Below, piece after piece: positions 55,372-64,000 of a stretch of 64,000 bases of DNA. The DNA is taken from the NCBI GenBank assembly GCA_018238155.1, contig JABCTZ010000046.1, positions 62,001-126,000 of the forward strand, in the 5' to 3' direction. Each line of letters begins with the position of its first letter. Position 1 is the stretch's first letter. Under the pieces are notes generated by a model. The model was given only the letters and a program-made list of their open reading frames with translations. It ran no database searches and was not told the origin of the DNA. Both the position numbers and the translations under genes were made by a program. This DNA is from Candidatus Heimdallarchaeota archaeon (GTDB lineage: Archaea > Asgardarchaeota > Heimdallarchaeia > JABLTI01).

Positions 55372-56508
55372 ATGGATGAAAACAAATACATACATTTAGT
55401 TGTTAAAGAAGAACCTCTTGGAGGATTCACAATATCTAACGCTCTAAGAGTTTTATGGCAAAATAAATTCAGAATACATATTAAATATTGGCCTCGATTT
55501 TGGTATGCATTACTCATAATCTGGTTAACAGCACCATTAGGATGGATTGAGAGAATACGTTTTAACAGAAAGATTAAGAAAACAAAAATAAAAACAGATC
55601 CATTATTTATTATTGGTCATTATAGAACTGGAACAACATATCTTATCACATTGCTTGCTCATGATAAAAATAAAGGGTATGTATCCAATTTAGAAGCTTA
55701 TGCACCTCATTACTTCTTGGCATTTGCGAAATTTACTAAGAGTCTTTTAGATTTCTCATTACCAGAAAGTAGACCAATGGATGATGTAATAATGGGAAGC
55801 GATGAGCCAACAGAAGAAGAGTATGCAATTGGTGCAACAGACAAATTCGGATTCTATAATGGATTCATTTTCCCAAAGAATTTCAAACTATATTCTCAAT
55901 ACAATTCCTTTGACAAATGTCCTCCAAAGGACCTGGTGAATTGGAGAAAAAGATATGATTATTTTGTTAAGAAGATGACTTTAAAGTATGATGGAAAAAT
56001 GCTTTTCCTAAAAAATCCTGCAAACACATACAGATTGAAAACGATTTTAGACATGTATCCAAATGCTAAATTCATCCACATTTATCGAAATCCCTACGAA
56101 ATGTATTCTTCAACAGTAAGATTTTTCAGAGAAGTATTTGCAATTTACGCTTTGCAAACATGGAAAGATGAAGATTTACAAGAAGGGATTTTGGAAAATT
56201 ACAAAGAAATGTATGAAAAATTCAATGTGGACCGACATTTGATTCCTAAAGAAAATCTCGTAGAAATTCAATATGAAGAATTTCTTAAGAAACCAATGCA
56301 CTTTATTGAGAAGGTTTACAAGGATTTACGAATTGATGGATTTGAAGAAGCTAAAGATAGATTCGCCAATTATGTTGAATCTCAAGCATCGTATAAACCA
56401 AACAAACACACCATATCTGATGATATAATTACTCGAGTTAACAAACACTGGGATTTCATCAGAGAGCAACACGACTATAAGAAATTAGAACCTAATAATC
56501 AAAAATGA
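55372..56508 (+). CDS. PAPS-dependent sulfotransferase (second of the tandem pair)
   Basis: Close paralogue of the preceding enzyme throughout: LFIIGHYRTGTTYL for the 5'-phosphosulfate loop and FIHIYRNPYEMYSSTV for the 3'-phosphate site, with the same N-terminal membrane-associating helix (WYALLIIWLTAPLGWIERI). The ATG at 55372 gives 378 residues, aligns with the partner (EEPLGGFTISNALRVLW) and has GGTGGATTT upstream; an earlier in-frame ATG at 55273 would add 33 hydrophobic residues and has no ribosome site. The spread of differences over the whole length suggests an old duplication with distinct acceptors. Confidence 0.9.
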   Translation: MDENKYIHLVVKEEPLGGFTISNALRVLWQNKFRIHIKYWPRFWYALLIIWLTAPLGWIERIRFNRKIKKTKIKTDPLFIIGHYRTGTTYLITLLAHDKNKGYVSNLEAYAPHYFLAFAKFTKSLLDFSLPESRPMDDVIMGSDEPTEEEYAIGATDKFGFYNGFIFPKNFKLYSQYNSFDKCPPKDLVNWRKRYDYFVKKMTLKYDGKMLFLKNPANTYRLKTILDMYPNAKFIHIYRNPYEMYSSTVRFFREVFAIYALQTWKDEDLQEGILENYKEMYEKFNVDRHLIPKENLVEIQYEEFLKKPMHFIEKVYKDLRIDGFEEAKDRFANYVESQASYKPNKHTISDDIITRVNKHWDFIREQHDYKKLEPNNQK

Positions 56509-56664
56509 AACCATTAAAAATTGAGAAAGAGAAAATAATATTTCATCTCTTCAAAATACTGCTGGTACTTGAAAGAATAGATTTGTCTATGAATAGACTA
56601 TCATAGACAATAACTTTCGAGTACTCTTATTGTTTAATAAAGATCAAGTGTTTTCAAATCTAAG

Positions 56665-56722
56665 ATTCAGTAGTGAATGATGGTCTTCTGATGCCAATTT
56701 AGAAAAGATATATTAATAAATG
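56665..56722 (+). repeat. Direct repeat copy A (promoter flank of the LRR gene)
   Basis: Starts ATTCAGTAGTGAATGATGGT and runs to TATATTAATAAATG. It contains a TATA-type box ~45 bp before the LRR start. About 45 of 58 positions match the copy at 57661-57719, with the two ends nearly identical. Confidence 0.7.
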
Positions 56723-56767
56723 TTATTTTGCATTAAAACAATGTTAATTCTTTGAGTAGTGATTTCA

Positions 56768-57541
56768 ATGAAAACAAATCAACGGAAAACTGGAGAGATC
56801 ATCAAATACCATGACACGCCTATAATTCGACTAGAAGGCGAATTTTTATTGAAACTTGAATCAATAATAGGTGAACCAATACCTGTTTTATCTGAGCTGG
56901 TTCACGATATAAATAATGTATTTGGATTCGCTATACAAGAAAATCAAATCATTCAACTTAGATTACATGGAAAAAAATTAACCTCTCTCCCAAAGACAAT
57001 TGAGAACTTGATAGGACTTAAAGAACTAAATTTAGAAGATAATCAATTGACTTCCCTACCTGAGACAATAGGAAACCTAACAAAACTTAAAGAACTAAAT
57101 TTATCAGATAATCGATTGACTTCTCTCCCTGTAACATTTGGAAACCTTACAAAACTCACAAAACTAGATTTGTCTGGTAATCCTCAATTAACTTCCCTCT
57201 CTAAGGCAATAGAAAACCTAACAAAGCTTAAAGAACTAAATTTAGAAAGGAATCAATTGACTTCCCTCCCTGAGACAATAGGAAATCTAAAATCACTTGA
57301 ATCACTTGATTTAAGTTATAATATTCAATTGACTTCCCTACCTGAGACAATAGAAAATCTGACAACACTTGAATCACTTGATTTATCTGATAATCAATTA
57401 TCCTCTCTTCCAGAAACAATCGGAAATCTAACAGAACTTAAAGACCTAAATTTAGAAGATAATCAATTGACTTCACTCCCAGAGACAATTAAACAATGGT
57501 TACAAAATCTCAAGGAGAATAGGTGTGAACTCAAACAATGA
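56768..57541 (+). CDS. Leucine-rich-repeat protein
   Basis: The 257 residues comprise an N-terminal alpha/beta module (~10-65, with a GEPIPVLSELVHDI helix) and seven LRR units of ~23 residues (pattern LTSLPETIGNLTKLKELNL, ~72-245), ending in a capping helix (IKQWLQNLKENRCELKQ). It is cytosolic. LRR modules of this plain LPxxI type are common in Asgard genomes and bind proteins. The ATG at 56768 follows GTGAT; the GTG three codons earlier is that site. A copy of its promoter region occurs after its stop, hinting that a second LRR gene was once there. Confidence 0.85.
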   Translation: MKTNQRKTGEIIKYHDTPIIRLEGEFLLKLESIIGEPIPVLSELVHDINNVFGFAIQENQIIQLRLHGKKLTSLPKTIENLIGLKELNLEDNQLTSLPETIGNLTKLKELNLSDNRLTSLPVTFGNLTKLTKLDLSGNPQLTSLSKAIENLTKLKELNLERNQLTSLPETIGNLKSLESLDLSYNIQLTSLPETIENLTTLESLDLSDNQLSSLPETIGNLTELKDLNLEDNQLTSLPETIKQWLQNLKENRCELKQ

Positions 57542-57660
57542 ACTACTTTCTATTTCGAAATTGCTGAATTTCTTAAGTAAATTAGAACCATTGCTTTTGG
57601 TTTCACTTAAGGTTCTCCACTTTTTTTAAAATTAAACAGAGTTCATTCTTCACTTTTAAA

Positions 57661-57719
57661 ATTCAGTAGTGAGTGATGGTCTCATGACACTAATCTCAAA
57701 AAGCTATATTAATAAATGA
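57661..57719 (+). repeat. Direct repeat copy B (downstream of the LRR gene)
   Basis: Same sequence as copy A with about a dozen substitutions, again ending in TATATTAATAAATG. No gene follows on this strand: the next feature is the terminator and 3' end of the S9 peptidase on the other strand. A promoter left without a gene is the likely state. Confidence 0.7.
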
Positions 57720-57747
57720 CAAAATAATAACTCAGAAATAAAAATGA

Positions 57748-57766
57748 AATGGGTTCTTTCCCCATT
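57748..57766 (-). terminator. Hairpin terminator of the S9 peptidase gene
   Basis: AATGGG (57748-57753) and CCCATT (57761-57766) form the stem. On the minus strand it is followed by TTTCATTTTTATTT, a U-rich tail directly after the stop codon region. Confidence 0.6.
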
Positions 57767-57772
57767 AGAAGA

Positions 57773-59944
57773 TCATTTTTCTTTCTGAAGATCCTTCATT
57801 TTTTCATGAAGTTGTTCAAAAGCTTCTTTCTTTAATTTTTCTGTTGCTTTCTTCAGCTTTACAATAGAATGATATTTCTCTGGTTGGCAATATTTATTAA
57901 ACCACTCAATAATTTTCTCCAATCTATCAAGACGTCTTGTTGGTTGCCCTGATCGAGATAATTCATGACCTTCTCCAGGATACCTAATAAATTCAACATC
58001 TAATTCAGGATTAGAACGTTTTATTCCTTGGAAAAGCATTTCAGCATCAGGTATGGGTGCACGATAATCTTGATCGCTATGAATTATTCTTAGAGGAGTA
58101 GTGATATTTTCTGCAAAAGCAGCAGGAGATCGTTCCCATAAAAATGGATTATCTTCAAGTGGAGATACACCAAATTCATCATCAATGAGCACTCGAGCAC
58201 CATCAGATGTTGCCCAAAAACTTGATAGGAAATATACACCTCTTTGACTGACTGCAGCAGCAAAACGATTGTCATGCCCCACAATCCAAGCAGTCATGAA
58301 TCCGGCATATGAACCACCTGTTATACACATTCGTTTTTCATCGATGAAACCTCTTTTAACAACTAAATCTACTCCATTTAGGATATCCTGTGAATCATTA
58401 TCTCCCCAAGCTTTCTCAATAGCTTGGAAAAATTCTTGACCGTAGCCATCACTTCCACGAGGATTACAATAAAAAACAACATATCCTGCTGCAGCTAACA
58501 ATTGAAATTCATGGAACATTGGGATTGATTGGTGGTTTGACCACATAACATGAGGACCACCATGCATATTCAAAGCAAGTGGATATTTCTTACTTGAATC
58601 AAATTTGTGTGGAGTCATAATCCAACCTTGGATTTGGAAGTCAGCATTATTTCCATCGTACCACACTTCTTCTGTTTTTCCAAGCTTCTTTTTCTTAAGG
58701 TATTTTTCATTTGGAGCATCAAGTAATTCTTCTTTCTCAGACGGTATATGATATCGATAGAGTTTTGATGGGTCATTTACATGGAAAGCATGATATGTTA
58801 ACCATTCCTTATCTGTTGAAATATCAAAACCTGCTATAACTTTTTTTCCGCCTACTATTTTCTCAATTTCATTTGTATCCACTTTTACTCTCCAGATTGC
58901 TTCTAATCCTTTTTCTGGAACAGTGAAATAGATGTGTTGATCATCCTCTGACCAAATAGCCATATTTTTGTGATTATCTATTTCTTCAGCTAAGAGTGTT
59001 CGTGTTCCATCAGTAAGATCATAGACACATAATCTTTCTTGAGCCAATGTTCCAAGGTTTTCATCACTAATAGTGGAGATTGCTTTTTTACCATCTGAAG
59101 ATAACTCAAAATTAAGTCCCCAACCATAGTGATCTTTGATTATTACAGATACCTTTCCTTTTGGAGAAATTTTCAATAGTTCCCAATTTCGGGTTTCATC
59201 TCCTTCCCCTGGTTTTTGGCGAGCAGTTACAACATAAGAATTATCTGATAAAAGATAAGCAGAATTATAATCATCTTCGATGGAATTTGTCCATCTTTTT
59301 ACTTCTTTACTTTCTAGGTCAATGACATGAATTTGACCTTTTTTATCATCTTTGTATGAAGTTCCAGATCGATATTCAGTTCTAGTAATTACTCTTGGTT
59401 CTGTTTTCTTTTCCTCAAATTTCTTCTTTTCCATATTCATCAGAGCAATTTCATCTGGGAGCATTTCTTTTTGTTCTTCTTCAGAAGGTGCTTCTAGCTC
59501 GTCCTTATTCAATTTGGAAATAAAAACAATCTTTGTTCCATCGAGACTCCATTCAAAATTATTTACTCCATTTGATATTTTTGTTAATTGGATAGCTTCT
59601 CCACCATCAAAAGGAATCAAATAAATCTGTGGTTTTGGTGATTTGTTTTCTAGACTTGGTTTGCTACTCTGGACTCCTCGTACTGAAATAAATGCTAGTA
59701 ATTCTCCATCAGGAGACCATTTGATATTATAATCGTTTGGTAATCCCTGTGTAAATTGTTGTGGAATATCAGCTATTTTCCAAATTGTATTTCTGTAACC
59801 ATTATCTTCTTTGTTGGCTTGATTAATCGAATAATAAACCTCATTTGTATTAGGTCGAAAAGTAGGGTTTGATATTTGTTTTAATTGATAAAGATCTTCT
59901 ACAGAAATAGAACTCTTTTTTGTTCCACTATCTTTTTTCGTCAT
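57773..59944 (-). CDS. S9-family prolyl oligopeptidase / acylaminoacyl-peptidase
   Basis: The 723 residues have an N-terminal WD40-like (PD40) beta-propeller (~15-430, blades such as IKWSPDGELLAFIS and FEWSLDGTKIVFIS) and a C-terminal alpha/beta-hydrolase domain. The triad is Ser in GGSYAGFMTAW (~544), Asp in HSDQDYRAP (~624) and His in GEGHELSRSG (~660). No signal peptide, so it is a cytosolic peptidase trimming short or N-acylated peptides. The C-terminal ~35 residues are a Lys/Glu-rich helix not usual in the family. The ATG start lacks a clear ribosome site. Confidence 0.92.
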   Translation of the reverse strand: MTKKDSGTKKSSISVEDLYQLKQISNPTFRPNTNEVYYSINQANKEDNGYRNTIWKIADIPQQFTQGLPNDYNIKWSPDGELLAFISVRGVQSSKPSLENKSPKPQIYLIPFDGGEAIQLTKISNGVNNFEWSLDGTKIVFISKLNKDELEAPSEEEQKEMLPDEIALMNMEKKKFEEKKTEPRVITRTEYRSGTSYKDDKKGQIHVIDLESKEVKRWTNSIEDDYNSAYLLSDNSYVVTARQKPGEGDETRNWELLKISPKGKVSVIIKDHYGWGLNFELSSDGKKAISTISDENLGTLAQERLCVYDLTDGTRTLLAEEIDNHKNMAIWSEDDQHIYFTVPEKGLEAIWRVKVDTNEIEKIVGGKKVIAGFDISTDKEWLTYHAFHVNDPSKLYRYHIPSEKEELLDAPNEKYLKKKKLGKTEEVWYDGNNADFQIQGWIMTPHKFDSSKKYPLALNMHGGPHVMWSNHQSIPMFHEFQLLAAAGYVVFYCNPRGSDGYGQEFFQAIEKAWGDNDSQDILNGVDLVVKRGFIDEKRMCITGGSYAGFMTAWIVGHDNRFAAAVSQRGVYFLSSFWATSDGARVLIDDEFGVSPLEDNPFLWERSPAAFAENITTPLRIIHSDQDYRAPIPDAEMLFQGIKRSNPELDVEFIRYPGEGHELSRSGQPTRRLDRLEKIIEWFNKYCQPEKYHSIVKLKKATEKLKKEAFEQLHEKMKDLQKEK

Positions 59945-60029
59945 AAATATGACATAGATTCACTTATTTATTTTAGTTTTGCTATATGGAAAAATAAAAA
60001 TGAGAATTTAGAATGAATAGTTGAACAAA

Positions 60030-60512
60030 CTATTTCTTCTTCTTCTTCTTGAACAATTTAATGAGTTCTGTTGAATCGCAACAATCATATTTTTCTGCTA
60101 GTTTGCTTAAAGCTTCTGTTGCAGCTTGTCGAACTTGCGTGCTTTTGTCATCGAGTCTTGCCTTATCAAGTATGGATACAACATCGATTGTTGATTCGCT
60201 CATTGATTGAAGTACAATAGCTGCACGCTCTCTTACTTTTTCGCTTTGATCTTCTTTCAGTGCTTTACACAATGAGGGTGCTGCTTGTGATGCTTTTGCA
60301 CCAATCCATTGTAAAGAAATAGCTGCTTCTACACGAACGTTCTCACTTTTATCATCTAGGAGAGCTTTAATTAATTCAGGAACAGCCTCATCAGCAACAT
60401 CTGCACCAATCCAACCTAAATCTCGTGCTGCTTCTACACGGGTACTTTCTCCCCAACCTTCTCGAAGCTGCCAGATCATTTTATCTAGCTTTTTCTTATC
60501 TGGTCCGCTCAT
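60030..60512 (-). CDS. HEAT-repeat protein
   Basis: The 160 residues form four HEAT/PBS-lyase-type repeats of ~31-35 residues (STRVEAARDLGWIGADVADEAVPELIKALLDD, cut here to RVEAARDLGWIG and VPELIKALLDD, and successors), ending in a poly-Lys tail. It is soluble and has no active-site residues. An AAGGATTTGC ribosome site precedes the ATG. Such short HEAT proteins serve as protein-binding scaffolds; in Asgard archaea they are abundant. Partner unknown. Confidence 0.85.
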   Translation of the reverse strand: MSGPDKKKLDKMIWQLREGWGESTRVEAARDLGWIGADVADEAVPELIKALLDDKSENVRVEAAISLQWIGAKASQAAPSLCKALKEDQSEKVRERAAIVLQSMSESTIDVVSILDKARLDDKSTQVRQAATEALSKLAEKYDCCDSTELIKLFKKKKKK

Positions 60513-60809
60513 TCTTGCAAATCCTTTAACTTTAATTAGAATTATATCCGTATTAAAACGCTCTGTTTAATCGAACGATATAATTTAAGACAAAAACTTC
60601 TTAATAAGTCTAATTGTTTAACCAAATGCTTGATAAATACAATGATGACCTATTTTAGAGAGATTTTCATGCGTCTCTTAATACGGTAGACGAACAATAG
60701 TAATGGTTTATATGTTTTGGCATAGATATTTAACGTATTAATTTAAACAAATCTATTTAACAAAACTAAAGATTATCTATTATCATAAACAGTATCTGGT
60801 GCATCTACC

Positions 60810-62432
60810 TTGAATAAGCGTATGTTTATTGTTAGAAAAATATTGATAATGCTTACTTATTTAGTAATATGTAATGTATTTGTACCTAAAATTGAAAATG
60901 GCTTTTCTTCAGCAAATACTAATAATCAAACCATAATTTCAAATGGAATATTACAAGGATCAAAAAATACCAATATTCATTATCTGTTTGGGAAAACAAT
61001 CACTTGGCGAGATTCATTTGAAATTGAAGGAAAATCAATCACATTTGATAAGCAAGGGAACAGTTACTTTACAGGAACAATTCTAACTGACTTTTTAGTG
61101 GGTACCTCAGACATATTTTTAGGAAAACTAAATTCAAATGGAACACTTGTTTGGTTAAATATTTATGATTATAAAACAGCAGATGTGGTCTATGATCTAT
61201 GTTTAAATGAAGTAACAAATCTCATCTATATTGTTGGTTCAACAATAAATTCATCTCGAGTAATTAATACAGATTTCTTAATTGGTTGTTATGACACTAT
61301 TTCTGGAATTGAAATTTGGAATACTACCTTTGGTGTTGAGAATTACTCTGAAATCGGTTATTCAATTGATTTTTTTGAGAACAAATTATTCATTACCGGT
61401 ACTAGAACAGAATATATTGAAATTGATACAAATCCGGATATAATTTTAGCTTGCTTTGATTCCCTTACAGGAATAGATATCTGGGTTAAAAATTTCGCAA
61501 CTGAAAATTATGATTATGCTCCAAAATTAATTTTAGATACAACCAATGAAGAAATGTACTTTGTTTTCAACAGCAAGAATAATAAAGATACTACAGAAAA
61601 CAACCAATATTCCATTAAGAAATTGTCCTTAGAAGGAAACCAAACTTGGGAAATAAATTCACTTTTATCTGAAAATATAATTCTCAATGATTTTTCCATT
61701 GATACATCAAATAATTTACTTGTTATTGTGGGAGAATTTACAAATTTTGAAGTTAGCAATAATAAAGATACAGTCATTGTTTCTTATGATTTAACTGGAA
61801 ATGAAAAAAAGCGAATATTCTTTGGTACAAAGGAATTTGATGAAGTTGGCTTGACTATAGCAATTGACAAATCGGGAAATTTTATTATTGCAGGGTATTC
61901 AACTTCCGATTTGTTCAACAAGAACGTTGCTTTTATGACCAAAATTGATTCTACAGGAAAAGTAATTTGGACAGGAAAAATGGAAAAGTATCTTAGAAGT
62001 AGAGTAAACAATTTAGCTATTAATGATTTAGGATTTATAGTTACTACAGGATCCGCAGAAGGAAGACATGATTATATTTTCATAAGGCTTTTAGTCGGTT
62101 TTACCGTTGATGAAGATGATGATAATTTGAGTACTTATTTTGAAGTAGAAATTGGAACAGATCCTACTTTATTTGATACCGATCAAGATGGTTTTTCAGA
62201 TGGACAAGAATTTCTGCATAACACTGATCCATTAAACAAATATAGCAATACGACTAATAGAAGTATTTTGTTTAATTTTGGTATAGCATTCACTTGTATA
62301 ATTATATTCCTTTTTCTTGTAGTTAACTTCTTTATCAAAAAGAAAGGTAATGATGAAACTTCAGCAATAGTAAAAGTATACGATAAAATCATTTCTACAT
62401 TTAAAAGGAAAAGAAGGATAAAACATGATTAA
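60810..62432 (+). CDS. Surface beta-propeller protein with C-terminal anchor
   Basis: The 540 residues comprise a signal peptide (~6-34), a beta-propeller of SBBP/PQQ-like repeats (~50-430, each with a GNxYFTG or GNFIIAG turn and a W in the outer strand), a calcium-binding thrombospondin-type-3-like segment (DEDDDNLSTYFEVE, DTDQDGFSDGQEF, ~433-475), one membrane helix (~491-513) and a basic cytosolic tail. The TTG start gives MNKRMFIVRK; the ATG four codons in is an alternative. A TATTAATTTAAA box (~60737-60748) lies ~65 bp upstream. It is exported and held in the membrane. Ligand or partner unknown. Confidence 0.75.
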   Translation: MNKRMFIVRKILIMLTYLVICNVFVPKIENGFSSANTNNQTIISNGILQGSKNTNIHYLFGKTITWRDSFEIEGKSITFDKQGNSYFTGTILTDFLVGTSDIFLGKLNSNGTLVWLNIYDYKTADVVYDLCLNEVTNLIYIVGSTINSSRVINTDFLIGCYDTISGIEIWNTTFGVENYSEIGYSIDFFENKLFITGTRTEYIEIDTNPDIILACFDSLTGIDIWVKNFATENYDYAPKLILDTTNEEMYFVFNSKNNKDTTENNQYSIKKLSLEGNQTWEINSLLSENIILNDFSIDTSNNLLVIVGEFTNFEVSNNKDTVIVSYDLTGNEKKRIFFGTKEFDEVGLTIAIDKSGNFIIAGYSTSDLFNKNVAFMTKIDSTGKVIWTGKMEKYLRSRVNNLAINDLGFIVTTGSAEGRHDYIFIRLLVGFTVDEDDDNLSTYFEVEIGTDPTLFDTDQDGFSDGQEFLHNTDPLNKYSNTTNRSILFNFGIAFTCIIIFLFLVVNFFIKKKGNDETSAIVKVYDKIISTFKRKRRIKHD

Positions 62433-62521
62433 TCTTTAATTTTATGATGCAAAAAGATTTGGTTTTTTTGTAAAAATTTAAGAATGGAAATCTTTCCTTG
62501 AATAACAAGTGTTGATTATCT

Positions 62522-63361
62522 ATGCCTATTTGCACAAATTGTGATTCTACTGTTGATGACGATGCATTCATTTGTCCTTTCTGCGGGATGAAATTAGAGC
62601 AAAAAGATAAGCAAGATAACAATGAAGAACTGTCTTCGAATTTCATTGTTAAATTAGATTCTTCGAGCTCTCCAAATTTAATTGTAGAAAAACAATTAGT
62701 ATCTCCACAATCTATTGGAGAGCCAATTATTAGTGAGGATCAAATATTTCATTCTCAAGATATCGAAGAAATCGAAATGGAAGAATTCCAAAATCAAAAT
62801 GTGCCAATTTCTTTATCACCAGTACCAGAACGAAATTATCTCGTTTGGTTTCTTTTAGGCATTGCGTCACTTGGTATTTGTTTTCTAATTTACCTTTATC
62901 TCAATTTAGAAGATTTAGAGAAGCATTCACATTATCCTCTTGAATTAAAGGCAAAACCTATCAAAGTTAATCCTTCTTCACTTTTGATACTTTTCTTTAT
63001 TTCAATCTGTTTTCTGTTCATACCCATTTTTTGGTATATGTATTATATTAAATATGCTAGCTTAACTAATCATATCCGAGAACAAAAAATAGATACTGCA
63101 CCAATAAAACTTCTTCATCCTATTTATTACATGATTCCTTTGGTACTCTCTCATATTTTTGCTGTAATTCCATTTATTATTAAACTAATTTCTAAAATAG
63201 ATATCAGAACTTCTATTCCAGAATTATTTTGGTCTATTTTTGCATTAATCATTGTTCTTACCTTGATAACATCTGTCATGGATTATTACTGGCAAAAAGC
63301 GTTCAATCACCACTGTAAAATTGCAATGATAAATTTGAATGTGATAAAAAATTCAGCCTAA
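62522..63361 (+). CDS. Zinc-ribbon membrane protein (DUF4234-like)
   Basis: The 279 residues have an N-terminal zinc ribbon C4-x2-C7...C18-x2-C21 (CTNC, CPFC), an acidic linker (~25-105) and four hydrophobic helices (~108-127, 153-177, 203-226, 240-262). The first helix and the following NLEDLEKHSHYPLEL loop resemble the DUF4234 pattern, a weak match. The ribbon should face the cytosol. It lies ~90 bp after the surface protein gene with a T-rich region between. Function unknown. Confidence 0.7.
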   Translation: MPICTNCDSTVDDDAFICPFCGMKLEQKDKQDNNEELSSNFIVKLDSSSSPNLIVEKQLVSPQSIGEPIISEDQIFHSQDIEEIEMEEFQNQNVPISLSPVPERNYLVWFLLGIASLGICFLIYLYLNLEDLEKHSHYPLELKAKPIKVNPSSLLILFFISICFLFIPIFWYMYYIKYASLTNHIREQKIDTAPIKLLHPIYYMIPLVLSHIFAVIPFIIKLISKIDIRTSIPELFWSIFALIIVLTLITSVMDYYWQKAFNHHCKIAMINLNVIKNSA

Positions 63362-63432
63362 ATTATTCAAAAACCGGTTATTTCCACATAAAAAAAATAG
63401 GTATTTTAATAGTTTGTTTCAAATATCTTGAT

Positions 63433-63645
63433 ATGTTTCCCAATAAAGAACGTCCTTGTTGCCAAAATTGTGATCATTTAAGAATTGATAATTTTTGTTT
63501 GGTTAAAGGCAAATACATTCTTTCTAAAAATATCTATAAAAATCGTGACTGTGTTGATTTCTCTTTAATTTTGTTTAACAATATTATTCCAGAAACCAAG
63601 CAACAATCAAAAGAAATCATTGCTAAATTAATGAATGAGGAGTAG
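63433..63645 (+). CDS. Small four-cysteine protein
   Basis: The 70 residues contain C10-x2-C13, C22 and C40, with a further C9, a spacing suited to one zinc site (RPCCQNCDHLRIDNFC). The C-terminal third is a helix (PETKQQSKEIIAKLMNEE). Short Cys-containing proteins of this kind are frequent in archaea and mostly uncharacterised. No clear ribosome site precedes the ATG. Confidence 0.55.
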   Translation: MFPNKERPCCQNCDHLRIDNFCLVKGKYILSKNIYKNRDCVDFSLILFNNIIPETKQQSKEIIAKLMNEE

Positions 63646-63665
63646 AGCAATTTTAGATTGAATAA

Positions 63666-64000
63666 TTATACAATAACTAATTTTACTGAAGTAAGATACG
63701 CATGAACGCCGGTATAACTTAATTCACTTAATTGACTATTCCATTCCCAAAGCTCAAAAATTATTTTATAGCTGGTTGAACTAGTTCCAAGTTGATTCAA
63801 AATTTTCGCTGAAAACATAAACCTAAATTCAGTTTCTGTTGAAGGTATCCATTGTTCTCCGACAGCAAGTACTTTTTGTTTCCAATGAGTTTTATGGAAA
63901 TATGTTGTATCATTTGTTCCATAAATATCCTGATTTATTAGGACAGATTGGAGGCCGATTTTTAATCTTACTTCAAAAAATTTGACTTGTTCGTAATGGT
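63666..64000 (-). CDS. 3' end of a beta-rich protein (partial)
   Basis: On the minus strand an open frame runs from the window end to a TAA at 63666-63668, ~111 codons without a stop and without needing a start codon. The translation is beta-strand-rich with many aromatic residues (YFHKTHWKQKVL, WIPSTETEFRFMFSAKIL, YKIIFELWEWNSQL, YLTSVKLVIV) and ends without a membrane anchor. It looks like the last sandwich domain of an extracellular or structural protein. No family recognised. Confidence 0.6.
   Translation of the reverse strand, partial: HYEQVKFFEVRLKIGLQSVLINQDIYGTNDTTYFHKTHWKQKVLAVGEQWIPSTETEFRFMFSAKILNQLGTSSTSYKIIFELWEWNSQLSELSYTGVHAYLTSVKLVIV

Noticed and set aside
56509..56758. Possible tRNA or mobile-element end near the LRR repeat
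   Set aside because: No cloverleaf, terminal inverted repeat or transposase is visible; the repeat is better read as a duplicated promoter.

Overview
The window is strongly AT-rich archaeal DNA and most likely comes from an Asgard archaeon. The archaeal signs are a fused Fae-Hps enzyme, a HerA-type ATPase, a divergent archaeal phosphoglycerate kinase and TATA-type promoter boxes. The Asgard leaning comes from a folliculin-like longin-DENN protein, leucine-rich-repeat and HEAT-repeat proteins, and very large surface proteins whose cytosolic tails look longin/roadblock-like. Many genes have clear Shine-Dalgarno sequences (AAGGAGG, GGTGA, GGAG) and TTG or GTG starts are common. The lineage is inferred from gene content only; there is no rRNA gene here.

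Layout. 1-3.4 kb: the 3' end of a helical protein, a small protein, a leuC-leuD-type hydratase pair and a lone CheY-like receiver. 3.4-4.7 kb: the folliculin-like protein on the minus strand, which probably starts at a non-AUG codon. 5-7.6 kb: a large unknown membrane protein. 7.8-11.7 kb: two citrate-lyase maturation genes (citG, citC) facing each other, then pgk and a VOC protein. 11.8-20.2 kb: a minus-strand series with two tandem DUF4139-like proteins, a membrane HEAT protein, a secreted neelaredoxin-like protein and two beta-solenoid (bactofilin-like) paralogues that share a strikingly conserved promoter element. 20.4-28.2 kb: glycerophosphodiester phosphodiesterase, Fae-Hps, a DUF202 protein, a candidate structured RNA, PolX, small and Cys-rich proteins, and a tandem pair of Cys-rich single-pass membrane proteins.

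28.3-38.5 kb: HerA ATPase, a GNAT enzyme, an alpha/beta hydrolase split into two frames, a GH38 alpha-mannosidase and a GNAT-beta-sandwich fusion. 38.6-48.6 kb: two giant convergent integrin-like receptor proteins (FG-GAP beta-propeller, Ig-like modules, one membrane helix, cytosolic alpha/beta domain). One has lost its N-terminus, and a truncated SDR gene lies between them. 48.8-56.5 kb: a lipid kinase, a helical protein, then ATP sulfurylase, APS kinase and two sulfotransferases, forming a compact sulfation island. 56.7-64 kb: an LRR gene flanked by a duplicated promoter, an S9 peptidase, a HEAT protein, another surface protein, two zinc-binding proteins and a partial gene running off the end.

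How the genes may work together (inference): much of the window serves the cell surface. It encodes PAPS-dependent sulfation, mannoside trimming, lipid phosphate metabolism and large adhesin/receptor proteins. The folliculin-like protein and the receptor tails point to small-GTPase signalling of the eukaryotic type at the inner face of the membrane.
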